In this document: piece by piece, positions 33,322-41,657 of the stretch | How positions within the stretch are numbered: the first letter of the stretch is position 1 | Layout of the letters: every line of letters starts with the position of its first letter | Assembly (NCBI GenBank): GCA_049323615.1 | Contig: JBMOPD010000049.1 | Coordinates: 1-50,216, forward strand | Direction: 5' to 3' | Length of the DNA stretch: 50,216 nt | Source: JBMOPD01 sp049323615 | Lineage (GTDB): Bacteria > Bacillota > Desulfotomaculia > Desulfotomaculales > Desulfocucumaceae | Made by a program: the position numbers and the translations under genes | Notes under the pieces: generated by a model | The model's database searches: none | What the model saw: only the letters and a program-made list of their open reading frames with translations | What the model was told of the DNA's origin: nothing

Positions 33322-33383
33322 GGGGGCCGCCCAAAAAGCTCCAGATGCCAATTGAGGTGTGAGAGGACTTTTTGGGCGGTCCC
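33322..33383. terminator. Long inverted repeat at the convergent lapA-like/carB ends
   Basis: GGCCGCCCAAAAAG at 33325-33338 pairs with CTTTTTGGGCGGTCC at 33368-33382 across a loop of about 29 bases. Stem length and placement between convergent stops suggest a bidirectional terminator or 3'-end stabiliser, although the A/T tracts are inside the stem. Confidence 0.6.
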
Positions 33384-33384
33384 G

Positions 33385-36300
33385 TCAATTGTACTCCTGC
33401 AGGGGGACCAGCTGAAACTCCTCGCCTTCCTTGATCAGGTTCAGCACCTCAAGGGTGGCCATGGCAGTGTCCATGGAGGTCAGGCAGGGCACCCCGTATT
33501 CCACCGCCGCCCGGCGGATCTGGAAGCCGTCCCTCTCCGGGGCCTTACCCTTGGTCAGGGTGTTTAAAACCAGGTTGATTTTGCCGGACCGGATCAGGTC
33601 GGCGATGTTGGGGGAAGCCTCCCTTATCTTATTAACCTTCTCCACCGGAATCCCGGCTTCCCGCAGGAAGGCGGCGGTGCCCCCGGTGGCGCAGATTCTG
33701 AATCCCATTCCGTGCAGCCCCCGGATCAGCGGCAGGGCTTCCTCCTTGTCCTTGTCGGCGATGGTGGCCAGCACCGTTCCCTGGCGCGGAAAGACATAGC
33801 CGGCGGCCACCAGGGCCTTGTACAGCGCCCTGGGGTAGCTGAAGTCGACCCCCAGGACCTCCCCGGTGGATTTCATCTCGGGCCCCAGGGTTATATCCAC
33901 CTGGTGCAGCTTGGAGAAGCTGAACACCGGGGCCTTGACCCCCACCAGCCTCGATTCGGGGTAAAGCCCGCTGCTGTATCCCAGGTCCTTTAACTTCCTG
34001 CCCAGGATAGCCCTGGTGGCCAGGGAAACCATGGGAATCCCGGTGATTTTGCTGATGTAGGGAACCGTCCGGCTGGCCCTGGGGTTGACCTCCAGCACGT
34101 AGACCTGCCCCCGGTGGAGCACGTACTGGATGTTGATCATGCCCCTGACATTAAGGGCCAGGGCCAGTTTCATGGTGTAATCAATGATCTGGTTTTTAAC
34201 TGAATCTTCTATTTTGTCGGCGGGGTAAACGGCTATGCTGTCTCCCGAGTGCACCCCCGCCCTTTCCACGTGCCTCATGATGCCCGGAATGAGGACGGTT
34301 TCACCGTCGGCGATGGCGTCAACCTCCAGCTCCACCCCCTGCAGGTACTTATCCACCAGCACCGGGTGCTCCGGGGTGACCATCACCGCCGTGGCCATGT
34401 AGTTCAGCAGTTCCTTGTTGTTGTAAACAATTTCCATGGCCCTGCCCCCCAGCACGTAGGAGGGGCGCACCAGCACCGGGAAGCCGATGTCGGCGGCGAT
34501 TTCCTGCGCCCCCTGCACAGAAAAGGCGGTCCTGCCCGGGGGCTTGGGAATGCCCAGTTCCACCAGCAGGCTGTCAAACTTTTCCCTGTCCTCGGCCCGG
34601 TCGATATCCTCCACCGCGGTGCCCAGTATCTTTATGCCCGCCCGGTGCAGCTTCCCGGCCAGGTTGATGGGGGTCTGCCCGCCGAACTGGACGATTACAC
34701 CCTCGGGCTTTTCCTTCTCCAGTATGTTCAGCACGTCCTCGGCCAGCAGCGGCTCAAAATACAGCCGGTCGGCGGTGTCAAAATCGGTGCTTACCGTCTC
34801 GGGGTTGTTGTTGATTATAATGGCTTCCTTCCCTTCTTCCCGGATGGCCCAGACCGAGTGCACCGAGCAGTAGTCAAATTCGATGCCCTGGCCGATCCTG
34901 ATGGGGCCCCCGCCCAGCACCACCACCTTGCGGTTTCCGGTGGGCAGAGCCTCGTCCTCGGTATCGTAGCAGGAGTAGTAATAGGGCGTCACCGCCTCGA
35001 ATTCGGCGGCGCAGGTATCGACCATCTTATATACCGGCCTGATATTATTTTCCCGCCGTATTCTGCGCACGTCCTCCTCGGTCACCCCGGCGGCCTGGGC
35101 CAGGTAGGCGTCGGCGCAGCCCATCCGCTTGGCCTCCCGGACCAGTTCCGGGGTCAGCCCGGCCGGCCCCTCTTCGCGGATCCTCTTTTCCATTTTTACC
35201 ACTGCCTGTATCTTATCCAGGAAGAACCGGTCTATCCCGGTTATTTTCTGTATGCGGTCGACCAGCAAGCCCCGGCGCACGGCCTCGGCCAGTATGAACA
35301 GCCGCCTGTCGTCGGCGTGTTTCAGGCCGCGTTCAATCTCATCGTCGCCCAGCTTTTCCAGGCTGTTCAATATCAGCCCCGGCGCGCCTATTTCCAGGGA
35401 GCGGACGGCTTTCATCAGGGCGCCCTCCATGGTCCTGTCTATGGCCATGACCTCTCCGGTGGCCTTCATCTGGGTGCCCAGCAGGCGGTCGGCCTGGGTG
35501 AACTTGTCGAAGGGCCAGCGGGGGAATTTCAGCACCGTGTAGTCGATGGACGGCTCAAAACAGGCATAGGTCTTTCCGGTCACCGCATTTTTGATCTCGT
35601 CCAGGTTCAGCCCCACGGCAATCTTGCTGGAGACCTTGGCAATCGGGTAGCCTGTGGCCTTTGAGGCCAGGGCCGACGACCGGGAAACCCGGGGATTGAC
35701 CTCTATGACGTAGTATGAGAAGCTGACCGGGTCCAGGGCAAACTGGATGTTGCAGCCCCCGGCCACCCCCAGGGCGCGGATTATTTTCAGGGAAGCCCTC
35801 CTCAGCATGTGGTACTCCCGGTCGGAAAGTGTCTGCACCGGCGCCACCACTATGCTGTCCCCGGTATGGATGCCCATGGGGTCGATGTTCTCCATGCTGC
35901 AGATGGTGATGCAGTTGTCGTTGTTGTCCCGCATGACCTCAAACTCTATTTCCTTCCATCCCACCACCGAGCGCTCGATCAGGGCCTGGTGAATGATGCT
36001 GGCATTCAGGCCTCTGGTGGTAACGTCAACCAGCTCCTTCATGTTGTAGACCATCCCGCCGCCGGTGCCGCCCAGGGTGTAAGCGGGGCGGACAACCAGC
36101 GGGAAGCCTATCCTCCGGGCAAATTCCACGGCCTCCTCCACGGTTTCCACCACCACGCTCTCGGGCACAGGCTCCCCGATGCTTTCCATGGTGGACTTGA
36201 ACCCTTCCCTGTCCTCGGCCCGCTTGATGGCCTCCAGGGGTGTCCCCAGGAGCCGCACGCCGTACTGGCCAAGCACCCCGGCCTCGGCCAGCTGCTTGGC

Positions 36301-36594
36301 CATGTTAAGGCCCACCTGTCCCCCCAGGCCGGGCACTATGCCGTCCGGCCTTTCCTGCTTGATTACCTGGGCCACAAACTCCGGAGTCAGCGGTTCTATA
36401 TAAATCCGGTCGGCCATGTTGCTGTCTGTCATGATTGTGGCCGGGTTGCTGTTAATCAGCACCACCTCCAGGCCTTCTTCCCGCAGGGCCCGGCAGGCCT
36501 GGGTGCCGGCGTAGTCAAATTCCGCGGCCTGCCCGATAATGATGGGCCCGGACCCGATTACCATTACCTTGTTAAGGCTAGTATCAAGCGGCAT
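33385..36594 (-). CDS. carB: Carbamoyl-phosphate synthase large subunit
   Basis: This full-length 1069-residue protein has two duplicated synthetase halves. The first shows IGSGPIIIGQAAEFDYAG, GGTGGGMVYN and EVNPRVSRSSALASKATG; the second shows LGGGPIRIGQGIEFDYCS, ILGTAVEDIDRAEDREKF and VNPRASRTVPYISK. A C-terminal MGS-type regulatory domain follows (about 935-1069, RICATGGTAAFLREAGI, TKGKAPERDG). It makes carbamoyl phosphate from bicarbonate, ATP and ammonia delivered by CarA. The C-terminal domain is where UMP and ornithine act in known enzymes. ATG follows TAGGAGGT. It lies 56 bases after carA. Confidence 0.97.
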   Translation of the reverse strand: MPLDTSLNKVMVIGSGPIIIGQAAEFDYAGTQACRALREEGLEVVLINSNPATIMTDSNMADRIYIEPLTPEFVAQVIKQERPDGIVPGLGGQVGLNMAKQLAEAGVLGQYGVRLLGTPLEAIKRAEDREGFKSTMESIGEPVPESVVVETVEEAVEFARRIGFPLVVRPAYTLGGTGGGMVYNMKELVDVTTRGLNASIIHQALIERSVVGWKEIEFEVMRDNNDNCITICSMENIDPMGIHTGDSIVVAPVQTLSDREYHMLRRASLKIIRALGVAGGCNIQFALDPVSFSYYVIEVNPRVSRSSALASKATGYPIAKVSSKIAVGLNLDEIKNAVTGKTYACFEPSIDYTVLKFPRWPFDKFTQADRLLGTQMKATGEVMAIDRTMEGALMKAVRSLEIGAPGLILNSLEKLGDDEIERGLKHADDRRLFILAEAVRRGLLVDRIQKITGIDRFFLDKIQAVVKMEKRIREEGPAGLTPELVREAKRMGCADAYLAQAAGVTEEDVRRIRRENNIRPVYKMVDTCAAEFEAVTPYYYSCYDTEDEALPTGNRKVVVLGGGPIRIGQGIEFDYCSVHSVWAIREEGKEAIIINNNPETVSTDFDTADRLYFEPLLAEDVLNILEKEKPEGVIVQFGGQTPINLAGKLHRAGIKILGTAVEDIDRAEDREKFDSLLVELGIPKPPGRTAFSVQGAQEIAADIGFPVLVRPSYVLGGRAMEIVYNNKELLNYMATAVMVTPEHPVLVDKYLQGVELEVDAIADGETVLIPGIMRHVERAGVHSGDSIAVYPADKIEDSVKNQIIDYTMKLALALNVRGMINIQYVLHRGQVYVLEVNPRASRTVPYISKITGIPMVSLATRAILGRKLKDLGYSSGLYPESRLVGVKAPVFSFSKLHQVDITLGPEMKSTGEVLGVDFSYPRALYKALVAAGYVFPRQGTVLATIADKDKEEALPLIRGLHGMGFRICATGGTAAFLREAGIPVEKVNKIREASPNIADLIRSGKINLVLNTLTKGKAPERDGFQIRRAAVEYGVPCLTSMDTAMATLEVLNLIKEGEEFQLVPLQEYN

Positions 36595-36613
36595 ATTTTA
36601 CCTCCTAAAGCTT

Positions 36614-36632
36614 TAACTGTCAGCAGTCAGAG
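36614..36632. repeat. Short heptad array between carA and carB
   Basis: CTGTCAG CAGTCAG AG forms two units plus a remnant, of the same GTCAG type as at 31183. Confidence 0.55.
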
Positions 36633-36650
36633 CGAACTGCCTTTCGTCTC

Positions 36651-37730
36651 CTACGATTTTCGTTTATCCATCAGCTCAATGAACTGGTCGAAGAGATAGT
36701 CCGATTCCGTTGGCCCCGGCGAGGCCTCCGGGTGGTACTGCACCGAAAACATGGGCAGGCTCACGTGGCTCATGCCTTCCACCGTCTGGTCGTTCAGGTT
36801 CCTGTGGGTAACCACCAGCCCCGCCCCGGCCATGGATGCCTCCTCCACCGAGAAGCCGTGGTTGTGGGAGGTGATGTAAACCCTGCCGGTGCTTAAATCC
36901 TTGACCGGGTGGTTGGCGCCCCGGTGGCCGAATTTCATCTTGTAGGTCCTTGCCCCCATGGCCAGGGCCATCACCTGGTGCCCCAGGCATATTCCGAACA
37001 TGGGCACCCGCCCGGCCAACTCCCTGACGGTCCCGGCGGCGTAGGGCACATCCATGGGGTCCCCCGGCCCGTTGGAGAGCAGGACGCCGTCCGGGTTTAA
37101 GGCCATTATTTCCCCCGCCCCGGTGGTGGGCGGCACAACGTGTATATCGCAGCCGCGCTTCTGCAGGTGGCGGATAATATTCAGCTTGGATCCGAAGTCC
37201 ATGAGCACCACCCGGTGTCCCTCCCCCTGGATCCGGTATCCTTCACCGGTGGCAACCTCGGGCACCATCTGCTGCCCGGAGAGATGCGGGCAGTTGCGGG
37301 CCTTTTCCACCAGGGCGGCGGGGTCCGACGCGCCGGTGCTGATCACACCCCTCATGGTGCCGTAACTCCGCAGATGCCTGGTCAGGGCCCTGGTGTCCAC
37401 TCCGGAGATACCCGGCACGCCCTCCCTGGCCAAAAAGTCGGTGATCTTGTAACTCGCCCGCCAGTTGCTGGGATGGCCGCACTCCTCCTTGACCACGAAG
37501 CCCCGCACGTAGGACTTTTGGGACTCGAAGTCCTCCCTGTTGATGCCGTAATTTCCGATCAGGGGGTAGGTCATGACCACTATCTGACCGCAGTAGGACG
37601 GGTCGGTCAGTATTTCCTGATAGCCGGTCATCCCGGTGTTAAAAACCACCTCGCCCCAGCGTTCGCCCCTGGACCCGAAGGGTTTGCCGATAAAGTACGT
37701 GCCGTCTTCCAGTGCCAGTATTGCCTTCAA
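36651..37730 (-). CDS. carA: Carbamoyl-phosphate synthase small (glutaminase) subunit
   Basis: This 359-residue class I amidotransferase has the N-terminal GMTGYQEILTDPSYCGQIV, SGVDTRALTRHLR and the glutaminase triad with Cys in MFGICLGHQVMALA and His/Glu in FSVQYHPEASPGP. It hydrolyses glutamine and channels ammonia to CarB. TTG 37730 behind GGAGGTG is the start. The gap to pyrC upstream on the same strand holds two heptad arrays in opposite orientation. Confidence 0.97.
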   Translation of the reverse strand: MKAILALEDGTYFIGKPFGSRGERWGEVVFNTGMTGYQEILTDPSYCGQIVVMTYPLIGNYGINREDFESQKSYVRGFVVKEECGHPSNWRASYKITDFLAREGVPGISGVDTRALTRHLRSYGTMRGVISTGASDPAALVEKARNCPHLSGQQMVPEVATGEGYRIQGEGHRVVLMDFGSKLNIIRHLQKRGCDIHVVPPTTGAGEIMALNPDGVLLSNGPGDPMDVPYAAGTVRELAGRVPMFGICLGHQVMALAMGARTYKMKFGHRGANHPVKDLSTGRVYITSHNHGFSVEEASMAGAGLVVTHRNLNDQTVEGMSHVSLPMFSVQYHPEASPGPTESDYLFDQFIELMDKRKS

Positions 37731-37770
37731 AACTACACACCTCCGGTTATGCTTATCCTGTATATATTAA

Positions 37771-37905
37771 AAGTCAGGAGACAGGAGACAGAATGGACGC
37801 GTGTATTCCTCTTCTGTCTTTTTTACTGTAAGTCCCGGTAATCATTCTTTTCTCCTTCTGTCTCCTCGTTGACTGTGTACTGTCTCCTATCCCCTGTCCC
37901 TAAAG
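37771..37905. repeat. Pair of inverted heptad arrays between pyrC and carA
   Basis: GTCAGGA GACAGGA GACAGAA at 37773-37793 faces TTCTGTCTCCT at 37856-37866 and further CTGTCTC-type units to 37905. AGGAGACAGAA and TTCTGTCTCCT form a perfect 11-base inverted pair about 60 bases apart. Confidence 0.75.
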
Positions 37906-37907
37906 GT

Positions 37908-39182
37908 CTATCTGCGGTAGACTATTTTCCCGCCTACCATGGTCATCACCGGCAGGCCCTTCAAAACCCTGCCGGCGAAGGGGGTGTTCCTGCCCTTGCT
38001 GCAGAAGCCGCCGGGGTCCACCCTCTCCTCCAGGTCCGGGTCGATCACCGTGATGTCGGCCGCCGACCCCGGCGCCAGCAGCACCGCCTTCACTCCCAGA
38101 ATTTCCGCCGGCTTCACGGTCATCATGGCCACGGCCCGGGCCGGGCTCAACACACCTGTGGCCACCAGTTCGGTCCACACCAGGCCCACCGCCGTTTCAA
38201 GCCCCGTCATGCCGAAGGGCGCCCGGTCATATTCCACGTCCTTCTCCTCCGGGGTGTGGGGGGCGTGGTCGGTGGCAATAACGTCTATGGTTCCGTCGGC
38301 CATGGCCTCCCTGAGGGCGGCCACGTCGCCTTCCCCCCGCAGCGGCGGGTTTACCTTGGTGGCAGTGTCGTATCCCTCCACCGCCCGGTCGGTCAGGGTG
38401 AAGTGGTGCGGGGTGACCTCGGCGGTCACCGGAACGCCCCTGGCCTTGGCCTCCCTGATCAGCCTTACCGAACCGGCCGTGCTCACGTGGGCGATGTGCA
38501 GCCGGCAGCCGGTAAGCCCGGCCAGTACGATATCCCTGGCCACCATGATCTCCTCGGCCGCGGCGGGTATACCCTTCAGGCCCAGCCTGGTGGCTGTGAA
38601 TCCCTCGTTCATCACTCCCCCGGCGGCCAGTTCCAGGTCCTCACAGTGGGAAATAACCGGCAGGCCCAGCATGCCGGCGTACTGCATGGCCCTGCGCATC
38701 ACCGCGGAATTGGCCACCGGCCGGCCGTCGTCCGACAGGGCCACCGCTCCGGCATCCTTCATATCGGCCATCTCGGTGATTTCCTCGCCCCTGCTCCCCC
38801 TGGTAATGGCCCCCACCGGGTATACCCTGGCCAGCCCGGCCTCCCGGGCCTTTTCCAGTATATACCTGATCACGGCCCGGTTGTCGGCCACCGGGTTGGT
38901 GTTGGGCATGCAGGCCAGGGCGGTGAATCCTCCCCGCACCGCCGCCCGGCAGCCCGTTTCCACCGTTTCCTTGGCCTCGTAGCCGGGCTCCCGCAGGTGC
39001 ACGTGCATGTCGATCAGGCCGGGGGCCACCAGTTTTCCCCGGGCCTCGATTATTTCAGCGCCGGGGGCGGATATTCCGCCCCCCATTTGCGTGATTACCC
39101 CGTTTTCAACCAGTATGTCGGACTCGGCCAGTGTGCCCGCCAGCGGGTCCACCACCGTGCCGCCCCTAATCAGCAACTTCAC
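37908..39182 (-). CDS. pyrC: Dihydroorotase
   Basis: This protein of about 424 residues is a class I zinc amidohydrolase. Metal ligands are in IDMHVHLREPG, and further motifs are KDAGAVALSDDG, HCEDLELAAGG, IAHVSTAGSVRLI, VTPHHFTLTD, NPPLR and VIATDHAPH. It closes carbamoyl aspartate to dihydroorotate. GTG 39182, eight bases after GGGAGG, is preferred to GTG 39191. It overlaps the end of pyrB by 17 bases, indicating coupled translation. Confidence 0.95.
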   Translation of the reverse strand: MKLLIRGGTVVDPLAGTLAESDILVENGVITQMGGGISAPGAEIIEARGKLVAPGLIDMHVHLREPGYEAKETVETGCRAAVRGGFTALACMPNTNPVADNRAVIRYILEKAREAGLARVYPVGAITRGSRGEEITEMADMKDAGAVALSDDGRPVANSAVMRRAMQYAGMLGLPVISHCEDLELAAGGVMNEGFTATRLGLKGIPAAAEEIMVARDIVLAGLTGCRLHIAHVSTAGSVRLIREAKARGVPVTAEVTPHHFTLTDRAVEGYDTATKVNPPLRGEGDVAALREAMADGTIDVIATDHAPHTPEEKDVEYDRAPFGMTGLETAVGLVWTELVATGVLSPARAVAMMTVKPAEILGVKAVLLAPGSAADITVIDPDLEERVDPGGFCSKGRNTPFAGRVLKGLPVMTMVGGKIVYRR

Positions 39183-40104
39183 CGGGCCCACCTCCCGCCA
39201 GCAGGTACAATAGGGCCATCCTCACGGCCACACCGTTGGTTACCTGCTCATTTATAACAGACTGCACGCAGTCAGCCACTTCGTGAGAAATCTCCACGCC
39301 CCGGTTTATGGGGCCGGGATGCATCACCAGGGCGTCTTCGGCTGCCAGGGCCAGCCTCTCCCGGTTTAACCCGTACAGCCTGGCATATTCCCGGCTGCCC
39401 GGGAACAGCCCCTGCTGCTGCCTCTCCAGCTGGATCCTGAGCATAATCACCACGTCGGCGCCCTCCAGGGCATCTTCCATCCTGGTAAAACACCTGGCCC
39501 CGGTCTTTTCAATTCCGGCCGGAATCAAGGTGGCGGGGCCGCACAGCCGCACCGAGGCCCCCATGGCGGTAAACCCCCAGATGTCGGACCGGGCCACCCG
39601 GCTGTGCATTATGTCCCCCACCACAGCCACCTGCAGTCCGCTGATCCCGCCCTTTTTCTCCCTTACCGTGAAAAGGTCCAAAAGCGCCTGGGTGGGGTGC
39701 TCGTGGGCCCCGTCACCGGCATTGATCACCGCACAATTCACCGTTCTGGCCAGCAGGTGGGGCGCCCCGGCCATGGGATGGCGCAGCACCACCACGTCCG
39801 CCCCCAGGGCGGCGATGGTGGCCGCGGTGTCCCTGAGGCTTTCCCCCTTGACCACGCTGCTGGTGGAGGCCGAAATATTCACGGCGTCCGCACTGAGGTA
39901 CTTGGCCGCCAGCTCAAAGGATGTCCTGGTGCGGGTGCTGGGCTCGTAAAACATGTTCACCACGGTTTTGCCCCGCAAGGTGGGAACCTTCTTAATCTGC
40001 CTGCCCATTATTTCCTTCATGGAGGCCGCCATGTCCAGAATTGGTCCGATTTCACGCTCTCCGGCCCCCTCAAGCCCCAGCAGGTCCTTTTTGAATGGCG
40101 CCAT
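39166..40104 (-). CDS. pyrB: Aspartate carbamoyltransferase, catalytic chain
   Basis: This protein of about 312 residues has the carbamoyl-phosphate loop FYEPSTRTRTSFE, HPMAGAPHLLA, GDGAHEHPTQALLDLFTV, VVGDIMHSRVARSDIWG and VMHPGPINRGVEI. No pyrI-type regulatory chain is present, as usual in Gram-positives. ATG 40104 with GGGGTG nine bases upstream is preferred to GTG 40116. It is the first gene after the second PyrR attenuator. Confidence 0.95.
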   Translation of the reverse strand: MAPFKKDLLGLEGAGEREIGPILDMAASMKEIMGRQIKKVPTLRGKTVVNMFYEPSTRTRTSFELAAKYLSADAVNISASTSSVVKGESLRDTAATIAALGADVVVLRHPMAGAPHLLARTVNCAVINAGDGAHEHPTQALLDLFTVREKKGGISGLQVAVVGDIMHSRVARSDIWGFTAMGASVRLCGPATLIPAGIEKTGARCFTRMEDALEGADVVIMLRIQLERQQQGLFPGSREYARLYGLNRERLALAAEDALVMHPGPINRGVEISHEVADCVQSVINEQVTNGVAVRMALLYLLAGGGPGEVAD

Positions 40105-40164
40105 TCCCGTTATCACCCCATTTTATACAGGTACTTTATCTCCCGGGTAATTCCCGGCTTTCCC

Positions 40165-40201
40165 ATTTTTGGATTTTCGAATTCTGAATTCTGGATTCTT
40201 A
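40165..40201. repeat. Heptad array between the second attenuator and pyrB
   Basis: AATTCTG AATTCTG GATTCTT units end at the T-run of the attenuator terminator. Their orientation is opposite to the array at 40955. Confidence 0.75.
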
Positions 40202-40202
40202 A

Positions 40203-40251
40203 ATAAAAAACGCCTCACCCGGGCAGCCCTTAAATCGGGTCCGGTTGAGGC
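40203..40251 (-). terminator. Attenuator terminator upstream of pyrB
   Basis: On the minus strand GCCTCAACCGG pairs with CCCGGGTGAGGC and is followed by GTTTTTTATTT. It lies downstream of a PyrR-binding loop, the standard PyrR attenuation layout. Confidence 0.88.
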
Positions 40252-40277
40252 CGGCTGTGAAGTACCGTATTAAACCC

Positions 40278-40306
40278 CTTCCTTGCCGGCCTCACGGGAC
40301 CGTCTT
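40278..40306 (-). promoter_or_regulatory. PyrR-binding loop, attenuator 2 (pyrR–pyrB gap)
   Basis: GGTCCCGTGAGGCCGGCAAG on the minus strand matches the PyrR-binding pattern TCC-n-G-n-GAGG-y followed by AAG. Binding of PyrR with UMP would expose the terminator at 40203. Confidence 0.88.
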
Positions 40307-40324
40307 TAAAGGATGGAACAGGTC

Positions 40325-40882
40325 TCATCGGAACTTGTCCTCCTCGGTGATAATCACTTTCTCATCACCGTCGGTCTCGTCAAGAAGCACCGAAACGTCT
40401 TCCTTCTTCGATGTAGGTACATTCTTCCCCACATAGTCGGCCCTGATGGGCAGCTCCCTGTGTCCCCGGTCCACCAGCACCGCCAGCTGGATCAGCCTCG
40501 GCCTGCCCAGGTCCATGACGGCGTCCAGGGCCGCCCTGATAGTCCTGCCGGTAAACATCACGTCGTCCACCAGAATGATGGTCTTGCCCGCAACGGGAAA
40601 CTGCACCTCGGTCCTGTGCACCAGGGGCTGGGGGGACAGAGTGCCCAGGTCGTCCCGGTAGAGGGTGATGTCCAGCATGCCCACCGGCACTTCCCTGCCC
40701 TCTATCTGCATTATCCTTTCGGCCAGCCGCCTGGCCAGGGGCACCCCCCGGCTGCGGATGCCGATCAGGGCCATGTTCTCGGTACCCTTGTTATGCTCGA
40801 TTATTTCGTGGGCGATCCTGGTCAGCGCGCGGCGAATGCCTTCCCTGTCCATGACCACCGCTTTCTGTTTATAAGCTGGCAA
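40325..40882 (-). CDS. pyrR: Bifunctional pyr operon regulator / uracil phosphoribosyltransferase
   Basis: This protein of about 185 residues resembles Bacillus PyrR: KQKAVVMDREGIRRALTRIA, LIGIRSRGVPLARRL, the PRPP loop IILVDDVMFTGRTIRAALD and VDRGHRELPIRADYVGKN. It binds pyr leader RNA with UMP and promotes termination. TTG 40882 (AAGGGG eight bases upstream) puts the start close to the family's; longer GTG starts at 40891 and 40909 also exist. It is first in the pyr series and is itself preceded by an attenuator. Confidence 0.95.
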   Translation of the reverse strand: MPAYKQKAVVMDREGIRRALTRIAHEIIEHNKGTENMALIGIRSRGVPLARRLAERIMQIEGREVPVGMLDITLYRDDLGTLSPQPLVHRTEVQFPVAGKTIILVDDVMFTGRTIRAALDAVMDLGRPRLIQLAVLVDRGHRELPIRADYVGKNVPTSKKEDVSVLLDETDGDEKVIITEEDKFR

Positions 40883-40954
40883 AACCCTCACCCCTTTCCC
40901 CGGGTTCACGTAAAAAAGCCACCCTCCGGGCGGCGCCGCTGTTCCAGCGGCAGG

Positions 40955-40987
40955 AACCCAGAATTCAGAATCCAGAATCCAGAATGC
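40955..40987. repeat. Heptad array between the first attenuator and pyrR
   Basis: CAGAATT CAGAATC CAGAATC CAGAATG are four consecutive seven-base units, near-identical to the array at 20076. Confidence 0.88.
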
Positions 40988-41044
40988 TTACAGCCTTTCC
41001 TAAAGCCCGGCTCCTTCTTTTGGACGTACAATAACTTTCTTAAC

Positions 41045-41087
41045 GATAAAAAAGCCTGACAGTGCCGGTACAGGGCACGGTCAGGCC
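41045..41087 (-). terminator. Attenuator terminator upstream of pyrR
   Basis: On the minus strand GCCTGACCGTGCC pairs with GGCACTGTCAGGC around a short loop and is followed by TTTTTTATC. Confidence 0.92.
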
Positions 41088-41107
41088 ATGTTGAACCTTC
41101 CCTTATA

Positions 41108-41136
41108 ATACCTTACCGGCCTCACGGGACCGACTT
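41108..41136 (-). promoter_or_regulatory. PyrR-binding loop, attenuator 1 (pyrR leader)
   Basis: GGTCCCGTGAGGCCGGTAAG is almost identical to the loop at 40278, with the conserved GAGG and AAG. It lies about 25 bases ahead of the terminator. Confidence 0.9.
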
Positions 41137-41163
41137 AAAGGGTTACTTTCATCGATTTTTAAT

Positions 41164-41192
41164 AGCTTACCAGAGCATGAAGGCAGTGTCAA
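41164..41192 (-). promoter_or_regulatory. Sigma-A-type promoter of the pyr operon
   Basis: TTGACA at 41187-41192 and TAAGCT at 41164-41169 on the minus strand are 17 bases apart and directly precede the pyrR leader. The -35 is perfect; the -10 is moderate. Confidence 0.65.
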
Positions 41193-41216
41193 TACTGAAG
41201 TTTGGAAATATTGAAA

Positions 41217-41492
41217 TTAGAGTTTATGTACTCCTATCAAGATCAGGGCTATGCCCAGCAGGATGGTGGCCAGGCCCTGGGGAGAGGCCTTTCCGGCCAG
41301 GCCCACCAGTCCCAGGGAGGTCACCGTAATCATCACCGTCGGCCCCACCACCGCCAGCATTGCGTTTATCTTGAAGGCCGTTTCCACATTATTAAAGCGC
41401 AGCATCAGCAGCGCCGCCGTAAATTCAATGGAGGAAGACAGAATCCTGAGGGCCGCCATGCCGAACACGATTTTTTCAAAGACAAAGAACAA
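41217..41492 (-). CDS. YqhV/DUF2619 small membrane protein
   Basis: This protein of about 91 residues is the most typical of the three window copies: GMAALRILSSSIEFTAALLM, RFNNVETAFKINAMLAVVGP and SLGLVGLAGKAS, with about three membrane segments. YqhV proteins occur in spore formers and their role is unknown. ATG 41501 lies directly on GGGAGG, too close, so TTG 41492 at eight bases' spacing is chosen. It lies upstream of the pyr promoter on the same strand with no visible terminator between, so some read-through into the pyr leader is possible. Confidence 0.8.
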   Translation of the reverse strand: MFFVFEKIVFGMAALRILSSSIEFTAALLMLRFNNVETAFKINAMLAVVGPTVMITVTSLGLVGLAGKASPQGLATILLGIALILIGVHKL

Positions 41493-41657
41493 TTGAACCA
41501 TCCTCCCGCACAGGCTTTAAATTTTTATATGCCGGCAGAATGGAGGAAATGCATACCATCTGTACTTGCAAGGCAAAATATCTGAGAACCGATTTTTCTG
41601 TTTTTTTGACACAGGAATATTGTACTTTACCGCCTTAATAGCCGGGGAGTGAAGCCT

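Noticed and set aside
34249..35664. 471-codon plus-strand frame opposite carB
   Set aside because: It is an antisense shadow; carB is complete and motif-rich on the other strand.
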